Positions 12,147 to 25,822 of a DNA stretch of 64,000 nucleotides are shown piece after piece. The position numbers and the translations under genes are program-made. The notes below the pieces were generated by a model. It was given only the letters and a program-made list of their open reading frames with translations. It ran no database searches and was not told the DNA's origin. Every line of letters starts with the position of its first letter. Position 1 is the stretch's first letter. The DNA comes from Piper betle (lineage: Eukaryota; Streptophyta; Magnoliopsida; Piperales; Piperaceae), in the NCBI GenBank assembly GCA_033002965.1, contig JAURVB010013853.1:80849-144848 (forward strand). The letters run 5' to 3'.

Positions 12147-14342
12147 TTTGAAGGATCTGTGATCGTTGCTTGTTTCGATCAGAAGTTTGTCACAGAGTAG
12201 GAAAGTATATTACCTATTTCAGAATCCTTACTTCACTTTATTCGAGCCGTGCTTAGGATTGCGTTATTAGTGGGGGACTGGTGCAATTAGTTTTGATGCA
12301 AAATTTCTCAATCGTCGGGTCTGGTGATCATATGATTGTTTTGAGGCGACCGCCGACTAGGATGTCTGATTTATGGCGATTGCTTTGAACATTCTGATAT
12401 CAGTGTTTTACTTCCTGCTCGTAACATAGTCAAGAAGATGCAAATTAGATTATAGTACTAAAAAGAATGTTCTTATGCTCCTATATTTCATACATCTCTA
12501 AGCTTTGCATGCTCTTTAGCAGCTTATTGGTATCGCAAGTATCTATTGAGTAATTCTAATTGGTTTTTTTCGTCGCTTAAAATGTCTAAACTTACACTTG
12601 TATGAACAGCAACCGAGACCCGGTACCTTAATGCCAGTAACAGAGAGCTCTACGCTCCAACTGAAGCTCAAATTGCTAGTGACGTCACTCATCCATCAAA
12701 ATCAGAACGGAAAGGATTACCACAACTACTTCAGTTTACCTTCCAAGAGCTGAAATCTGCCACTGGGAATTTCAGACCAGATAGCATTCTTGGGGAAGGT
12801 GGGTTTGGGTTTGTCTTCAAGGGATGGATAGAAGAAAATGGAACGGCCCCTGCTAAACCTGGTACCGGTGTCACTGTTGCTGTAAAAGCTTGAAGCCCGA
12901 TGCTTTACAAGGCCATAGGGAATGGGTGGTAGGTAGTCGTTTTGCTAACAATGTGTGCGAGCATTTGCTCTTTAAATTCTTGTGTTTGTCACTCAGTTTT
13001 ACGTTCGCACTGCTGTTTTTTATGGTAAATGATGCCATGCCTTTCGTAGATTTAGTTTTAAAGTCATGTGTAGTTCTTTGATCCTCTCGAATTCTTAATA
13101 TTTTGGCAGGCTGAAGTTAGTTTTCTCGGCCAACTTCACCATCCAAATCTGGTTAAACTTATTGGGTACTGTATTGAGGATGATCAAAGACTTCTTGTCT
13201 ATGAATTCATGACCCGCGGAAGCCTTGAAAATCACCTGTTTAGAAGTGAGTTTGCACTAATTTCTTTTTCATTGAAAATTATCTGTTAAATCAATGGTCT
13301 TGATAGTATGCTTCTTTACTATTTTTGATACTTGATGCCAACTTATATCATTGCAGGGCCTCTTCCTTTACCATGGTCTAGTAGGATGAAGATAGCCCTT
13401 GGGGCAGCAAAAGGGTTGGCATTTCTCCATGGAGGCCCTGAACCAGTCATTTATAGAGATTTTAAGACATCCAACATTCTTCTGGACTCTGTTAGTATTG
13501 CTTGTTTTTTCAGGAACTGTGATTGTAAAACTTAGCTCTGTGCATGTTTCACTGTTGAGAATTTTGGCTGTCTTCTTTTCAGGAATATAATGCAAAGCTT
13601 TCGGACTTTGGTCTAGCAAAAGCTGGACCTCAGGGGGATAAAACCCATGTTTCTACAAGGGTAGTGGGCACCTATGGTTATGCAGCACCTGAATATGTAA
13701 TGACAGGTGAGTAACCCTCACAACGCTAATAGCAGATCAACTTTCAAATAAGTTAATCTATTAAGTTGGTTCGTGTTTGCTGGAGATTCTCTAAGCTGGG
13801 CATTATTTTTTACATTTCTAATGAATTATAACTCTAATCTAAAGCTTATTCTGGATTCTTACATTTTTCTTTTTCAATGTCCCGCAGGCCATTTGACATC
13901 GAAAAGCGACGTATTTAGTTTTGGTGTCGTGCTGTTAGAGATTTTAACTGGGAGGAGATCTATGGACAAGAACCGACCCACCCGGGAGCAAAACCTGGTC
14001 ATGTGGGCGAGGCCTTATTTAGCAGATAAGAGAAATCTTTATCAGATAGTCGATCCTCGACTTGAGCTGAATTATTCCATCAAAGGAGCTCAGAAGGTTG
14101 CACAATTGGCTTACAATTGCCTTGGCAGGGATTCTAAATCTCGCCCGTCAATGGATGATGTGGTGAAAGTTTTAACACCCTTGCAAGATCTCAATGACTT
14201 GGCCATTTTGTCATATCACCCTCGTTCATCGCAGACAAGTAGGCAAAAGAAGAAGTCGGAGGTGGCCCGGCAAACATCCATTCCACCAGGAAAAAGCGTT
14301 AAAGATTCTCCATTTAACATGGGTATGCAGCATTGTAGGTAG
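11892..14342 (+). CDS. Receptor-like cytoplasmic kinase, subfamily VII (PBL34/35/36 type), one frameshift
   Basis: Six exons: 11892-12012, 12610-12928, 13110-13245, 13357-13490, 13583-13706, 13888-14342. The N-terminus '[11 protein letters not shown]' is Cys-rich and may be lipid-modified for plasma-membrane attachment; an early [10 protein letters not shown] block is typical of the subgroup. Kinase features in order: [11 protein letters not shown] glycine loop, VAVK lysine, [12 protein letters not shown] catalytic loop, [17 protein letters not shown] activation segment, [18 protein letters not shown]. These kinases relay signals from surface receptors in immunity and development. Exon 2 lacks one A in the run after VAVK (about 12885-12889), giving an immediate TGA. 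With that base restored the exons sum to 429 codons plus stop and every junction stays in phase, so a sequencing error or a very young mutation is likely. Intron 1 contains a TTA microsatellite. Confidence 0.88.
12104..12145. repeat. (ATT)n microsatellite in kinase intron 1
   Basis: About fourteen uninterrupted ATT triplets are visible in the first intron of the kinase gene. Confidence 0.95.
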
Positions 14343-15837
14343 TTCTGTACTGTGCTGATTTACAGGACCTTAAGTCTCAACATGATCATTTTACATAAGC
14401 TTGGGGGATGGTGGCACCTCTTATCCTTAAACGAAACGATGACCTTCCTTGTTGATCATTCTTTCGAATTGCTAATGATCACCAGCGAAGAGACGTGGGT
14501 ATATTAGTTGAATGAATCTCTATCTCTATCTGTAAGTTAAATTGCTTGGAACCATGACAGGGTTGATGCGCATAGAAACAGGAATCAATTAATTCCCAAG
14601 GACGTGAGCTACGACCTGTGACAGATAAGGCTGCGGATGCTTCCTGTCCAGGCTCAGAGAGAAATATGTGTATCTGAATTGCAAGATTCTGTCGTTGTAT
14701 TATATGTAGTCATCGACTGCATGGGCAGTGTGCGGTGTTGTACTACAGTTTTGGCGAGACCCTTTGAGACATACCTCTGCATAGGCTCGAAGCTGGGTCG
14801 ATTTGATTTACATTTCGGAAGTGATCTCAGTTGTAAGAGATCATTTCTTCGTCACTATTCACCACCACCGTTTCCATATATGATGATGATTAATTCTCCT
14901 AAGAGCCTAAAAAAGGATGATATTTACTTCTTCTCTCCCTCTATCACGGTCGGCTATGCCATGTACATTAATTAATTAATTATGAAAATAGTGGTGAGCG
15001 TAATATAAGGGTGTTAATAATTGAGTGAGTCAAATCGTGTTTAATTATGCTTAAACTTGATTCTTCAAGTTCCAGTTGAATACCAAAAATTTCGAGCATT
15101 ATTTATGTATATATTTCTTATGTATAACTTGAGAAAATTAATTATAAAAAATTAAATAGTTCACTTTTGATCGAATTATATGTCAAAAAATTTGTTCAAA
15201 AATAAAATCATTATGTTATCATGAAAATTATTATTATAATCTAATTATATTTGTTATTTTTTATATTTTATGTAAATATTTATATATAAAAAAATATAAA
15301 TTATTATATCTAATATTAATTATGGAACTTCTAATGGAAGAGAGTGAGAGTGTGCTAGTACTCGTGGCCACCTGATTTTAATTCAAACGAAATTGAGCTA
15401 TAAACATTGAATTCGAGCTTGATCTAGGGTAATGGCATGGGACTCGTGCCTGCTCAAACTCCAAAGCCGGATTTTACGGTTGTCATCAAAAAACTCCAAA
15501 AACAGTAGTAAGGTCGGAGACTTGTTCCAGCAACAAGTTACAACTGCCCGATTTCCGAAGTCGAGTCTCCAACGGCAACCTCTTCATTCTTCTTCCTGGG
15601 TCTCTCTCTTCTTCCCGCCAAGATAACATTGAACGTTCCAACTGCTGGATAACCAAGTTTGTGTGTTCCTTCTTCGGATTTCCAAGGTGTGCATTGTGCT
15701 CTTCTACTGCTGTACCAGCGCGTGGGTGTGCGACTTCTTAGCAGTTGAATGGTTTGTGAAGGGAGTTTACATGAAGTTTAGTATTTAGTATTAGTATAGG
15801 GGAGGGGCCACCAGTCTCTGTTCTCGCTTCATGCAAT
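14343..15837. other. Intergenic, no confident gene
   Basis: Contains the kinase 3' UTR and a strongly AT-rich block at about 14980-15340. A 64-codon frame at 15432-15626 matches nothing I recognise; it might be leader sequence of the next gene. Confidence 0.4.
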
Positions 15838-16716
15838 ATGGATCGAAAGGAAAAGCATATAAGAGTAGCGGTGTGGAAGATGCGTCCAAAGTGCTTCCCA
15901 ATTTATTTTGGAAATTATCGTCCTTCCAAATTGAAATGCCTGTCTTATCATCGCCTCCCCCTGCAGGCCCTTAATCTTTCTGTGGCCAAGCTCGACGGTT
16001 CGTCATTTGGTAACATCATCATCATTAGTTAGTGTCCTCACTTGTGAAGAACGTCCCATTTCTTTGTTTCTTTTTTTTGATGCTTTTGTATGATTTTCGT
16101 TTAGAAGTTCAAGTGGCAAAAACTGCATCCGTGTCGGAGCTGAAGCTTGCTATGGTGAAGGTAACACTAGGGGAGAGCAATGTTTGTTGGTGCTTATGAA
16201 GCCGTGAAGGACCTCTCTAATTGTCATATTACTACATTGCCAATCGCATTCAACAGACAAGTTTAGAAGCAATTCCCATTTACGCCTCAAAATAGTGAAG
16301 AATTTAAGGCCAATCTTTGCTTTTGCTATGTAAATCTACATTCACTGTGTTTATTATGTTGGTTTCTATGGTGCCATGCTCTGTTGTTTACAGTCGTTGT
16401 TATTCGCACAGGCTAGTTGCATGGGGCTGTTTCTGTTTATGTCACCCAGGGAAGGAACTTATCAATGACAAGGTCTCAATCCGAGCATTTGGAATCAAAG
16501 ATGGTGATCAGGTGGATCCTTCTTTCTCTACTTTTGTCTATTATAATATACGTTTGTTCTATGGAAAGTCATGAAATATGCATTTAAGTGTGTGTATTTA
16601 TTTATAACGATCAATAATCTTGGTACTTGTAAGGTCATGTGCTTTTCTCATTTTTGGTCTTCATTATTATTTTCACTTTTCAATTTGCATCGCAGCTCCA
16701 ATTTGTGCGGCATTAG
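15838..16716 (+). pseudogene. Ubiquitin-like-domain protein related to SNRNP25, probably damaged
   Basis: Pieces of one ubiquitin-like fold appear in order: 'LNLSVAKLDGSSF' (exon 15838-16009), 'VQVAKTASVSELKLAMVK' (16105-16160), 'WGCFCLCHPGKELINDK' and 'SIRAFGIKDGDQ' (about 16412-16511), and 'LQFVRH' then TAG (16696-16716). The order and the 'FCLC...NDK..IR.FGIKDGDQL.F.RH' pattern match plant U11/U12-25K-like ubiquitin-fold proteins of about 100-160 residues. The third exon cannot be joined in phase to the second with the splice sites visible, so either a small exon between 16160 and 16410 was missed or the copy is broken. Function in minor-spliceosome assembly is only a family-level suggestion. 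Confidence 0.55.
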
Positions 16717-17142
16717 TTAACTGATTTACTCTTCGAGTGGGCTACAAACAATGTTCTTGAAAACTAACATACACGGATGGAGCTTGGAAACAGATTAGCC
16801 GAGACTGCCGAGACTGCTAGATGCAAATATCTCGTACATTTGTTTGACACAGGTAAGCATTGATTTGAATGTGTCCCTAGCAGAGATATTGATGCAACTA
16901 GTGATTCGTTCACCTCCCTTGTATCTATTAAAGGTTTTTTTTAACACGTATCTATTAAAGTTGGTGATAAAAAAACATATGAAAAGGTTTTTACACTTTA
17001 TGTTTCGCTTCAATATGTTGTTCATATGAACTAAAAATTGTTCATCATAGATCACAAGAATTGGTAGTTTTTCTTCTCGTCACAAGAATTCATAGTCGTA
17101 TTTCCAGCGATTTGCAAGAAACAGTTTCAATAAAGGGTTCTG
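16717..17142. other. Short intergenic segment
   Basis: 3' flanks of the ubiquitin-like gene and the TORTIFOLIA1-like gene. Nothing coding recognised. Confidence 0.4.
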
Positions 17143-19771
17143 TCATACATTCTTACCACCTGAAAACTCCATAATCATCTTCTTCAACTGCCAAACGACA
17201 AGAGCATCCCACACACACACACACAGCAAATGTGCCGACTACTTCTTTTATCCCAAATTGACTTGACAGCCATAAGAGAATACTGGGTAAACGAACATAT
17301 AATCTTCAGCGCGACATGATCAACCGCGGCACGAGAAACGAATATTATTAATCATCATTGCAAACTTTACCGAGTTGAACTGTAGGATAAGACCTCTTAA
17401 AATTGCTTGTTCGGCCCGGTTGTTGGTTCTGCGTCCCTCGACTGTGAGTGCACTTCTGCTAAAGGATTTACCACAAACCCCCTGGATTTTTAAACCTGCC
17501 TCTGTCCAAGTTGTTTCCAAGAAAGGATGGTGCTCCAACAGATGTGGAAAATCTAGAGATGGAGTATCTGCCTACGACAATATTCCTTCTCCAGAATTTT
17601 GAACTAAGGAAGTCTGCACCGGGTAATCTACAACATGTAGCTGCACTATCTGCTCTATCACAGTTACTCATTCTGGCAGCTGAGGCAGCCAAGTCATGAG
17701 AAATCTCATCCAGTGCTTTCTCAAGGCCTCGGACCCTCGTTTCCAAAGAGCGCATTCCACTCTGCGAGCTCCCAATGAATTTCTAAGAGATGACAACAAA
17801 CATTGAAATGATCAAAATATCATAAGAACACGCCCGTATTCTGGGTATAACATTCGTGGACTGATAGATACTTACATGATAAAAAATCATAAACATTGTA
17901 GAAAATATTGCATATAACAAACATGTCTTTGTTTGTCATTGAGTATCACTACTCTTGCTACACAGATAGGTGCTCTTGCTGAAAAATAAACAAGCATATA
18001 TGGTTTAGAATGAGTACCTGAAGCATATCTAACAAGCTTGCTTGTTGGTTCTCAATTTGGACCAACTGTTTCCTGATCAATGACAAATCACCACCATCTT
18101 TTTGAGCAGCGTAGGTTTCTTCCGTAGCATTGGCAAATGCAGCTGTAGATCCCGTGCTCTCCTTCTCCTGTAGAGGTACCACACGAGAGTGGGATTTCAA
18201 ACCACCAAATTTCTGCTTCTTGTTGTCAAACAGGACACGTTTAACTTCCAGCTTAGATTGCAAATTTCTTCCTTTTCCAGTTTGGATGTTGTCTTCCCGC
18301 ATGATTTTAGATCCAGACTCCCGGGGAACGGCAATCTCAATTTTCCAATCGGAAGCTGATTTCTTGCTGCTAGCCTTGTTGGGGTATAATGAAGGTGATG
18401 TTGATCTTTTGGCCACACTGGTTTTTTTGTTCTGCTCTGATGCTGCCGACTCTAAACCAGTGGCACTGTTGGAATTTTTGCAAGTCCTAGGAAAAGGGCC
18501 ATCGCTAACATTCTCTGGGAATTAGATAAAGATAACCAACCATCAACAAGAAGTAAACATACAATTTAATTTAAACGGAAGGCCCTACAATGTTGATAAC
18601 AGAAGGATCTCTGCCACCAGCGTCTGTTGAACATGGTAACCCACAAAGTTCAAAATCGACAAATCAATTTGTAGAGAGTGGTAAAAAAATGTACACCTCC
18701 AGAAGAGGATTTGGATTGATCCGGATGTGAATTATCATTGCTTGGAACTCCTCCATGGACTTGATTCCACGCTTCGATCATCCGATTCATTGAATCCCTA
18801 GCAGCCTTCACCTGCATTTGTCAAGATCGATCGCAGTAGAGCACTAGTAGGAGTACCATCGGGATTCGCTTCCAAAAAAGAAATGAAATGAAAAAAGAAG
18901 TCGTAAGATCCAAAATGTACCTTGTCAAATCTTCGTGCCTCAAATTGGAGCAAGCAAGCATCCTTGAAGTCCCCGACGAGGTCCCTCTCTGCGTCGGCCA
19001 CCGAGAGTAGCGCCTCGGCGGCGGCCTTCCTGGCGGCCCAGTCGTCGCTGCCGAGAAGGTCCACCAGCGCCGGGATCAAGAGGGCGAGGAGGTTGGGGCT
19101 GCGTGCACCGCCGGCGCGGACGATGCTGGCGACGGCGGAGAGAAGGGCGGACTTGGGCTTGAAAGCGTCGGAGCGGAGGAGCTTGAGGAAGCGGGGGAGC
19201 ACGCGCTGGAGGTGGGCGGGGTCGACGGCGGGGGAAGCGTCGACGGCGGCGGCGAGGCAGAGGGCGGCGCCGGTCTGGAGGTGGAGGTCCTGGTCGAGGA
19301 GGATGGCGTCGGCGAGGGGCTTGAGGAAGGAGGCGGAGAAGGGGGGCGGGTGACGGAGGCGGCGGCGGCAGAGACGGCGTCGACGCATGCGGAGCGGACG
19401 GAGGAGTCGGCGTCGCGGAGGCGGCGGAGGATGGAGAGCAGCATCTTGGGGAGGACGGGGGTGAGGCGGTTGGTGTGGGTCCGGGCCAGGGTGGTGAGGA
19501 GCCGGACGCATTGCCGCCGGACGGGCGACTTGTGGGAGGCGTCGGTGTGGTAGATGCAGGACAGGAAGGGCGCGTAGCAGTCCGGCGACAGCGACACCGC
19601 CATCTTCTCTAACTCCGCCGACGCCATGGCGAAGGTGTCTCGGTCCGAAAGCTTGTTCAGACAGGTGATGGCCTTCTTCTTCAGATCAGCCGGCGACGAG
19701 GAGGAGGCGGCGGCGGCGGCCGACGACAGGTGGGAGCGGTTCCCGCCGGCGGGAGAGGGTTGCATCGGCAT
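17143..19771 (-). CDS. TORTIFOLIA1/SPIRAL2-like microtubule-associated protein, two homopolymer frameshifts
   Basis: Exons on the minus strand: 19771-18921, 18811-18697, 18514-18018, 17782-17371, and a probable last exon 17187-17143. Start ATG at 19771 ('MPMQPSPAGG'). The N-terminal half is made of HEAT-type helices ('LKKKAITCLNKLSDRDTFAM', 'ADSSVRSACVDAVSAAA', 'DLHLQTGAALCLAAAVD'), the tubulin-binding part in this family. Later comes a coiled coil, 'GSSQSGMRSLETRV' and 'GLEKALDEISHDLA', a family hallmark. Such proteins bind cortical microtubules and control twisting growth. A C-run in the coding strand near 19346 lacks one base and a G-run near 17478 has one too many. Corrected, all five exons stay in phase and total about 639 residues. 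The last exon is weak; otherwise the frame ends at 17320. Exon 1 is very GC-rich, downstream exons are not. Confidence 0.8.
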
Positions 19772-22700
19772 TGAAGTTGCGGCAGCAATCACTTAATTTG
19801 ATTTACTGACCGCAGCCGTGGGTGTGGGTAAGCTATAAATAAATACTCGCCCGCATTTCATTTCTCTTCATTTATTTATTTTATTAAGTAAATATGGAGG
19901 TTGAAATACCATGAAAAATATGTTTTTTTCTTCTTCCTCGTTCAGTTTCTTGCGTTTTATTACTAAACATAAATAAATAAATAAAAATTACACAGCCCAC
20001 ATCCATCCCCATCAATCCATCGAAAGAGTTTCATAAGCTTTTTTTTAAAAAATGTTTCTGGATCTGCAAATGTGAGAGCGCGTTCTGAGTGATGGTGCAA
20101 GGGCAACTGCTGCGGATGCCCCGCGCGCGGGAATTATTGAAAGACTAACATATTCTCTTTCTTTTCTTGCTCTTATTAATCAATTAATTAACTATTTATT
20201 TATTAATTAGAGGATGGATGTGGAGGGAGACGCAATCACATCATCATCCATTCCTCTTCTGTTCTGAGGTCGAATGGCTTTTAGCTTAACCGGCCCCCTA
20301 TCACGACTCCTCTCCTCTCCTCTCCATGAATAAACGAACGAATGAATAGCAGGGCACCAATTACCAAACCAAATTGAAGTCCAACATCTGAGCCTTGTCG
20401 GCAGATCTCCTCGTTAGTTAGTGCATTCCCTCAAGTCTCAATAATTAAGATTTACATGTACATGTGTGTGTATATATGTATATATACTTTTCCTCTTAAT
20501 ATGCATATACACAGTAATGAATATATACTCCTCCTCTCCCTCTTTCTCGTGGCTCGCATAAATCAAACGGGGGATGATTAGAAGATGAGCAGGAGAAGAG
20601 CGGGCGGGGAGCTTAAATGTGGAGAAGGGGGCCATCGACTTAATTGCATCTCCATGTGATGATGAATGGGGGAAGGTGAGCTAGCAGGCCCGCCCGCGCG
20701 GTGGCTGTCTTTCACGTGACTGTAGCAGTCCTTGATTAGTTGCCATACTCCTCTTTTATCATTCATTCATGCCCATTCTACAAATTATAATTGCATATAT
20801 CTTTCTCAGCGGGGGAAATAAATCAAAAGAAAATTCCTACTGCAGATACATAAATTTACAGTAACTAATTTCATCGTCTTGCTCCTCTTGTGGAATTAAA
20901 TCAATTCCCCACCAAACAAATATTGTTAACAAGCTCAGGGGAAAGAATGCATGATCACAACTTCATTTCCTCGCGGACGAATCGAACGCTAATTGTGGTA
21001 ATGGCAAAGGTGATCATTTCCATTCTATGCGCCTTGCCGGTTGACTGCGAGCAGGCCTCACCCACATGGGGGAGGGAGAGGTTGGGACAATACCCCCTTT
21101 GCCCCACCCCATCAAATGTCTCTTCTACCCAATACCTAATGCCTAATACTAATGTACATAGCCTACATTTTGGATCCATCCCCATGTGGAGCTCATTTGT
21201 CCGGATCAGATGAATGCAACAGGGGCCGTAATACGACATTCTTCTTGTGACATGGCCCCCCTTGGGCGACCTGGACTCGAATCTTGCTTGGTAGCACCGC
21301 CAATCCTTTTCTTGCTTACTAATTTTTGCCATCTCTTTACGGCTCCTCTCTATTCCATGTTAATCACGATCCATGCCTCTTCCCAAGTACTCGCCCATAT
21401 TTTTTTCGCTTAAATTAGTTACTTCATCACAAGTACTCTTACTCGATTCCCGCTTATCATTTTCAGGTGTACCCTTACATGGTCCACCTCCCCACCAGCT
21501 GGTTCGTCCTCTGTTATACATCTGGGCAATCTTATAGCACCCACTGCAAACTAAATGTATAGCTTAGCTGCAGGGCGGGCCCATTCAGAGACGGCGAGTA
21601 CACTGATTACTGAATACCAAAAAACACCATATACATATTGCTCATTATAAGAAAATCGATTTTCAGTAATTACTTCGCATGTTAATGTCAAACAAGATTA
21701 CAAGAAAACGTAAGTTGTATGCATGCCTTGACGCACATATCTACATAGAATAAGAGGATTTTTACATGCACCGCATAGTTAATTTGAGTTTTAAGATAGC
21801 TCTTGCTTTCTAACTAAGCGACTTACGATTGCACTCAAAACCAGCAATCGCGCGAGGTGCGTTTAATTGATACTGGAAATTGAGGGGCAACCATTCAAAA
21901 ATAAGGATCATTCCTTTCAAACGCAGGGGGAAAGATTGAAGCGGCCCTCCATGTTGAGGAACCACCGGCAATGCCGTTTTCACCGACATCTTTACATGGC
22001 TTTCAATATGCTAAAGTCCAAAGAAGAGAAAACCCGTCAAGTCAAAATGATATCACGCCATCCTTCACTAATAATTAATGTGCTAGTCAGGGTGGTGAAA
22101 TGATCAGCGTTAATAAAGCACGGCTCACTAGTAATTCCACACTTGCGTTGGTTTTCCAGTTTTATCTAATCCCGATTTGATTACCGGGTTCGGCCCTTGT
22201 GAAATGACATAATAATGTTAATGACGTAGAACAAGTCATTGGTATTAATTAAAGGGATCAGGTAATTAATTACTTTAAGGGTATATTTGATTCTCCCAAA
22301 ATTGCATTAAAAAATATAAAATATGGAACTCATAAATTTTATTGTGTATGGATGTCTTAAAATTTAACTTTTTTTAAAAGTTAAATTGAATCTTTGAAAA
22401 ATTTTTACAAAATAATATTTTCTTACAAAAAATAAAAAAATTTGTGAATTTCATTTTTTTGGAGGCGCATGTAAATGCACCCGAAAAGGAATATTTTATT
22501 TTTATTTTATTTTTTATTATCTAAATACGTAAGAATAACTTTTAAAATTTTTATGTAATTTTATATTAATGCATTTTTATTTCATGTGATTTTTTTTATT
22601 TACATTATTTTCATGTCAACCAAACAAGGCCCGAAAAAAAAATCTCCATCTAAGCTAGAACAAAGATCCGAGCAGAACAATGCCCAATATTAACTTCCAT

Positions 22701-23552
22701 GGGAAAATTTCAAGTAATTAGCTTCAAATGAGTAGTATTTTAGGTCGAAACCAATTTATAGAATCATGGTAGGGTAGCCGCCAGTTTCTTAATTGGATTA
22801 ACTATTATAAGCATGCGAAATGGACGGAATAGACTATGAAATTTAGGGCATTATTGCCTAAAATAGTGCTAAATATGTCAAACAAATATAGTGGCGACCT
22901 CGCCATTTTGTTTTGATCAGTCTTAAATATCAATTATTTTTGTTGACTAATTTAACCAATCTTAAGAAAGCCATGCAAGTATATATACGCAAATAATTTC
23001 ATATTTTGGATTCAGACATGCATGATTTTTTATTTTAAAAAAACGTCACTAATGAGAACAATATTGCTTCGTCCTCGATTTTAGTTAATCGTTGTTAGAA
23101 GTCTTTACGTTCGTGCACAATGCGAGGCTGCCAAAGGCCGAACTTTAATGACGTTCACGTTAGGCTAGGCCCATGTTAGGCTAAGCCCATATTGAACCAG
23201 GCCCACAGATCTTATAATTGTCATACTTCATTAGAAGGTGCAATTATATATTCTTTACAATAAAATAGAAAGATTCAATCCTCTCCCAAAAAATAAATTG
23301 GATTGATTTCATATTGATTTCACAAAAAAAAGAGAGATTTAATTTAATTAAGTTATGATAAAGGGTGTCTCGACTCTGTAACTAAAGAATTGAGAGGAAG
23401 TAGAGGAAGATAATATTGCAGGGTAAAACGGATATGGTGCGCACCTTCTCCTTCCACCATGCATGTACAGATTACATTATCATTTGATCTTCTTGGGTAG
23501 TAATAGTAATAGATAGACATGCAGCAATAGCCTTGGAAAAATTGAGCTTTCA
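19772..23552. other. Intergenic, no gene recognised
   Basis: AT-rich with scattered GC patches. Short frames on both strands (for example minus 20766-20578 and minus 21332-20955) have no recognisable motif. One MITE-like element lies at 22279-22632. Confidence 0.45.
22279..22632. mobile_element. Possible MITE (imperfect terminal inverted repeats)
   Basis: An AT-rich 354-bp block starts GGGTATATTTGATT and ends AACCAAACAAGGCCC, whose complement reads GGGCCTTGTTTGGTT. The ends are therefore imperfect inverted repeats of about 15 bp, common in plant MITEs. No convincing target duplication is visible and it has no coding capacity. Confidence 0.4.
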
Positions 23553-23810
23553 TCAATTTTGGTGAGTGGTAGTCGATGCTTGTTGGAGAGCGACGAGGCC
23601 GAAGTAGGTGCCCTTGGGGCCTTTGGCCAAGAGGGAGGAGTGGGTACCCTTCTCCACCACCCTCCTCCCCTCCTCCCCTCCTCCATCACCGCTATCAGGT
23701 AGCAGTCCCGGACAGTGCTCAGCTGATGCACCGCTACCACGCTCGTCCTCTCAACCATCACCCTCTCCAATGCATCCTGCACCACCCCTCACCACACAGT
23801 CTGAAACCAC

Positions 23811-23999
23811 TGTTGGGTTCTCAGAGCCCCCACCCAAATTTCAAAATTACTATTGGGTCTAACGGGATTTCAAACGGGACTTGTAATAAGTGTGATGAGA
23901 CTCTTTTGATTCAAAAACTAATTCAAGAATTAAGGCTTTCTCATTACTCTTTTACAAGTCACTAACAACCTCTATACATGATGTAGGATAAACCCAACA
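23811..23999. mobile_element. 189-bp solo-LTR/TRIM-like insert in the ABCB NBD2
   Basis: It begins TGTTGGGTT and ends AACCCAACA, a perfect 9-bp inverted terminus with TG...CA ends like a small LTR. It sits where the ABCB NBD2 signature and Walker B should be. No target duplication is obvious, so it may have arrived together with a deletion. Confidence 0.5.
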
Positions 24000-25822
24000 C
24001 TCCCCCGCACAACGTATCGTACCCACCCTTTAGCCCGCTTCTGAATTCGTGGGCGTTCGCTGTTCTCGCTGCCGCCTCCACCTCTGCATCAGTGCAGGCT
24101 CCCCCTCCTCCTCCATATAGGCAATGTTGTCCTTGATGGAGCCGGCAAACAAGGTGGGTTCTTGGCTCACCAGGGCAATGTGCTTTCGGAGGGGCTTTTA
24201 AGTGGTACGATCTGATGTCCATGCTGTCGATCCTAACGCAACCTTTTATGGGATCGTAGAAGCGTTCTATTAAGCTGATGATCGTCGATTTTCCCGAGCC
24301 ACTTGGCCCGACGAGCGCTGTTGATCGACCGGCCTTTATGTCTAAGGAGAAGCCCTTGAAGATTACCACGTCTGGCCGGGAAGGGTAGGCAAAGTGCACG
24401 TCCTTGAGCTCCACCCGGCCAACGAGCTTGCCAGGACTGTGCCCATCTGGGTCGTCGAGCTCGATCGGCGTGTATTGGTCAAGGACGGCGAAGACGGTAG
24501 CGACGGCATCGGCGCCCTTAGCGAGGTCGGTGGTCATGCTGCCGGCGTCAGCGATGACGCGGCCGGTGCTGACTAGTATCGTGAATGTTTGAAGCAGCTC
24601 TTTAGCGGAGATGAGGCCCTGGGCGACGAGTTTGCCCCCGTACCAGAAGCCAAGGGCCCAGGTGCATGTCATGAGCGATTGGGAGGAGCCGAGGGCAAGG
24701 CCGGCGTACCATGCCTGGCGGATGCTCTCCTTACTGGGGCCCTGCTGGGCTTGCTCGAATAGGTGGAGGATGCGGTCCTGGGATGAGAAGGCAGCGACGG
24801 TGAGGAGGTTGGAGACGGCTTCGGCGGCCAGCTTGCTGCTTTCGTCCTGTGCCTTGATCGCTTTCTGGACATGCTTTTAGGAGCACCTTCCTCGCATAGA
24901 AACAAAGGATGATAAGGGCTTGGGCGGCGATCATCACAAGAGCTAGCCTCCAACCTATGATCAGCCCGCCAACGCATGCAATCGCTACCGCCGAGATCGC
25001 TTGTACCATGAGACCCATCCGGTCGCCGACCAAGGATCTCATCACATTGGCGTCTTTGGCGAGTCTGGAGCAGATTGTGCCCGTGGAGTTGTCCTTCCCA
25101 TCAAACCAACGGACTTCGAAAGTGAGGATCTTAGACAACATCGGCTCTCGAACCCGTTTGGTCAAGTTCTCGCCCATGACAGCGAAGTTGTAGTGTTGAA
25201 CTATGTTCACCAAGAAGGCATAGATGGACAGCGACATGAAGAAGATGCTGTAGGATCTAATCTTGCGCTTGATCTCGTCGTGGTCTTGCAAGAAGTAGAT
25301 GAAGATCATGCTCCCCATTATGTAGGAGTAGATGGGTTGCACCGCCCCAAAAGAGGCCGCGCTCAGGCAGCCGACGCAGGCTTGCTTCCACTCTGGCGCA
25401 TTGAACCGGAGCAGTCTCCAGAATGAAGGAGCAGGCAGCTGCTCATCCTCTTTAGGTTGATCCCCATCGTCTTGATGATCAAATGAGAAGCAGTTGGTGG
25501 AGCTGGCTATTGGGTAGCGATTACTGCTAGAGATCATCATTGATAAGGAGCTTTCCCCGACTTGGCCGCTGGTGGACTTTGAGGAGTCTGTGGCCATCTG
25601 TTGGAAGCGAACGAGGGAGGAGTAGAGGCCGTCGGGGATGCAGATGAGATGGTCGTGGGTGCCGGTCTCCATGACTCGGCCATCTTGGACGACAGCGATA
25701 GTGTTGGCATTGCGGATGGTGGAGAGGCGGTGGGCAATGAGGAGGGTGGTGCGGCCAAGCAACGCGGCATCGAGGGCATCCTGGACGATTTGCTCCGACT
25801 CATTGTCAAGGGCTCTGGTGGC

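Noticed and set aside
18922..19553. Plus-strand Gly/Arg/Ala-rich frames
   Set aside because: Antisense shadows of the GC-rich first exon of the TORTIFOLIA1-like gene.
20578..20766. Minus-strand 62-codon frame starting 'MNDKRGVWQLIKDCYSH'
   Set aside because: It resembles a small peptide gene only by length. No known motif, signal peptide or conserved context.
21255..21300. tRNA-like T-arm wording (GGACTCGAATCTTGC)
   Set aside because: No acceptor stem, D-arm or anticodon arm can be built around it.
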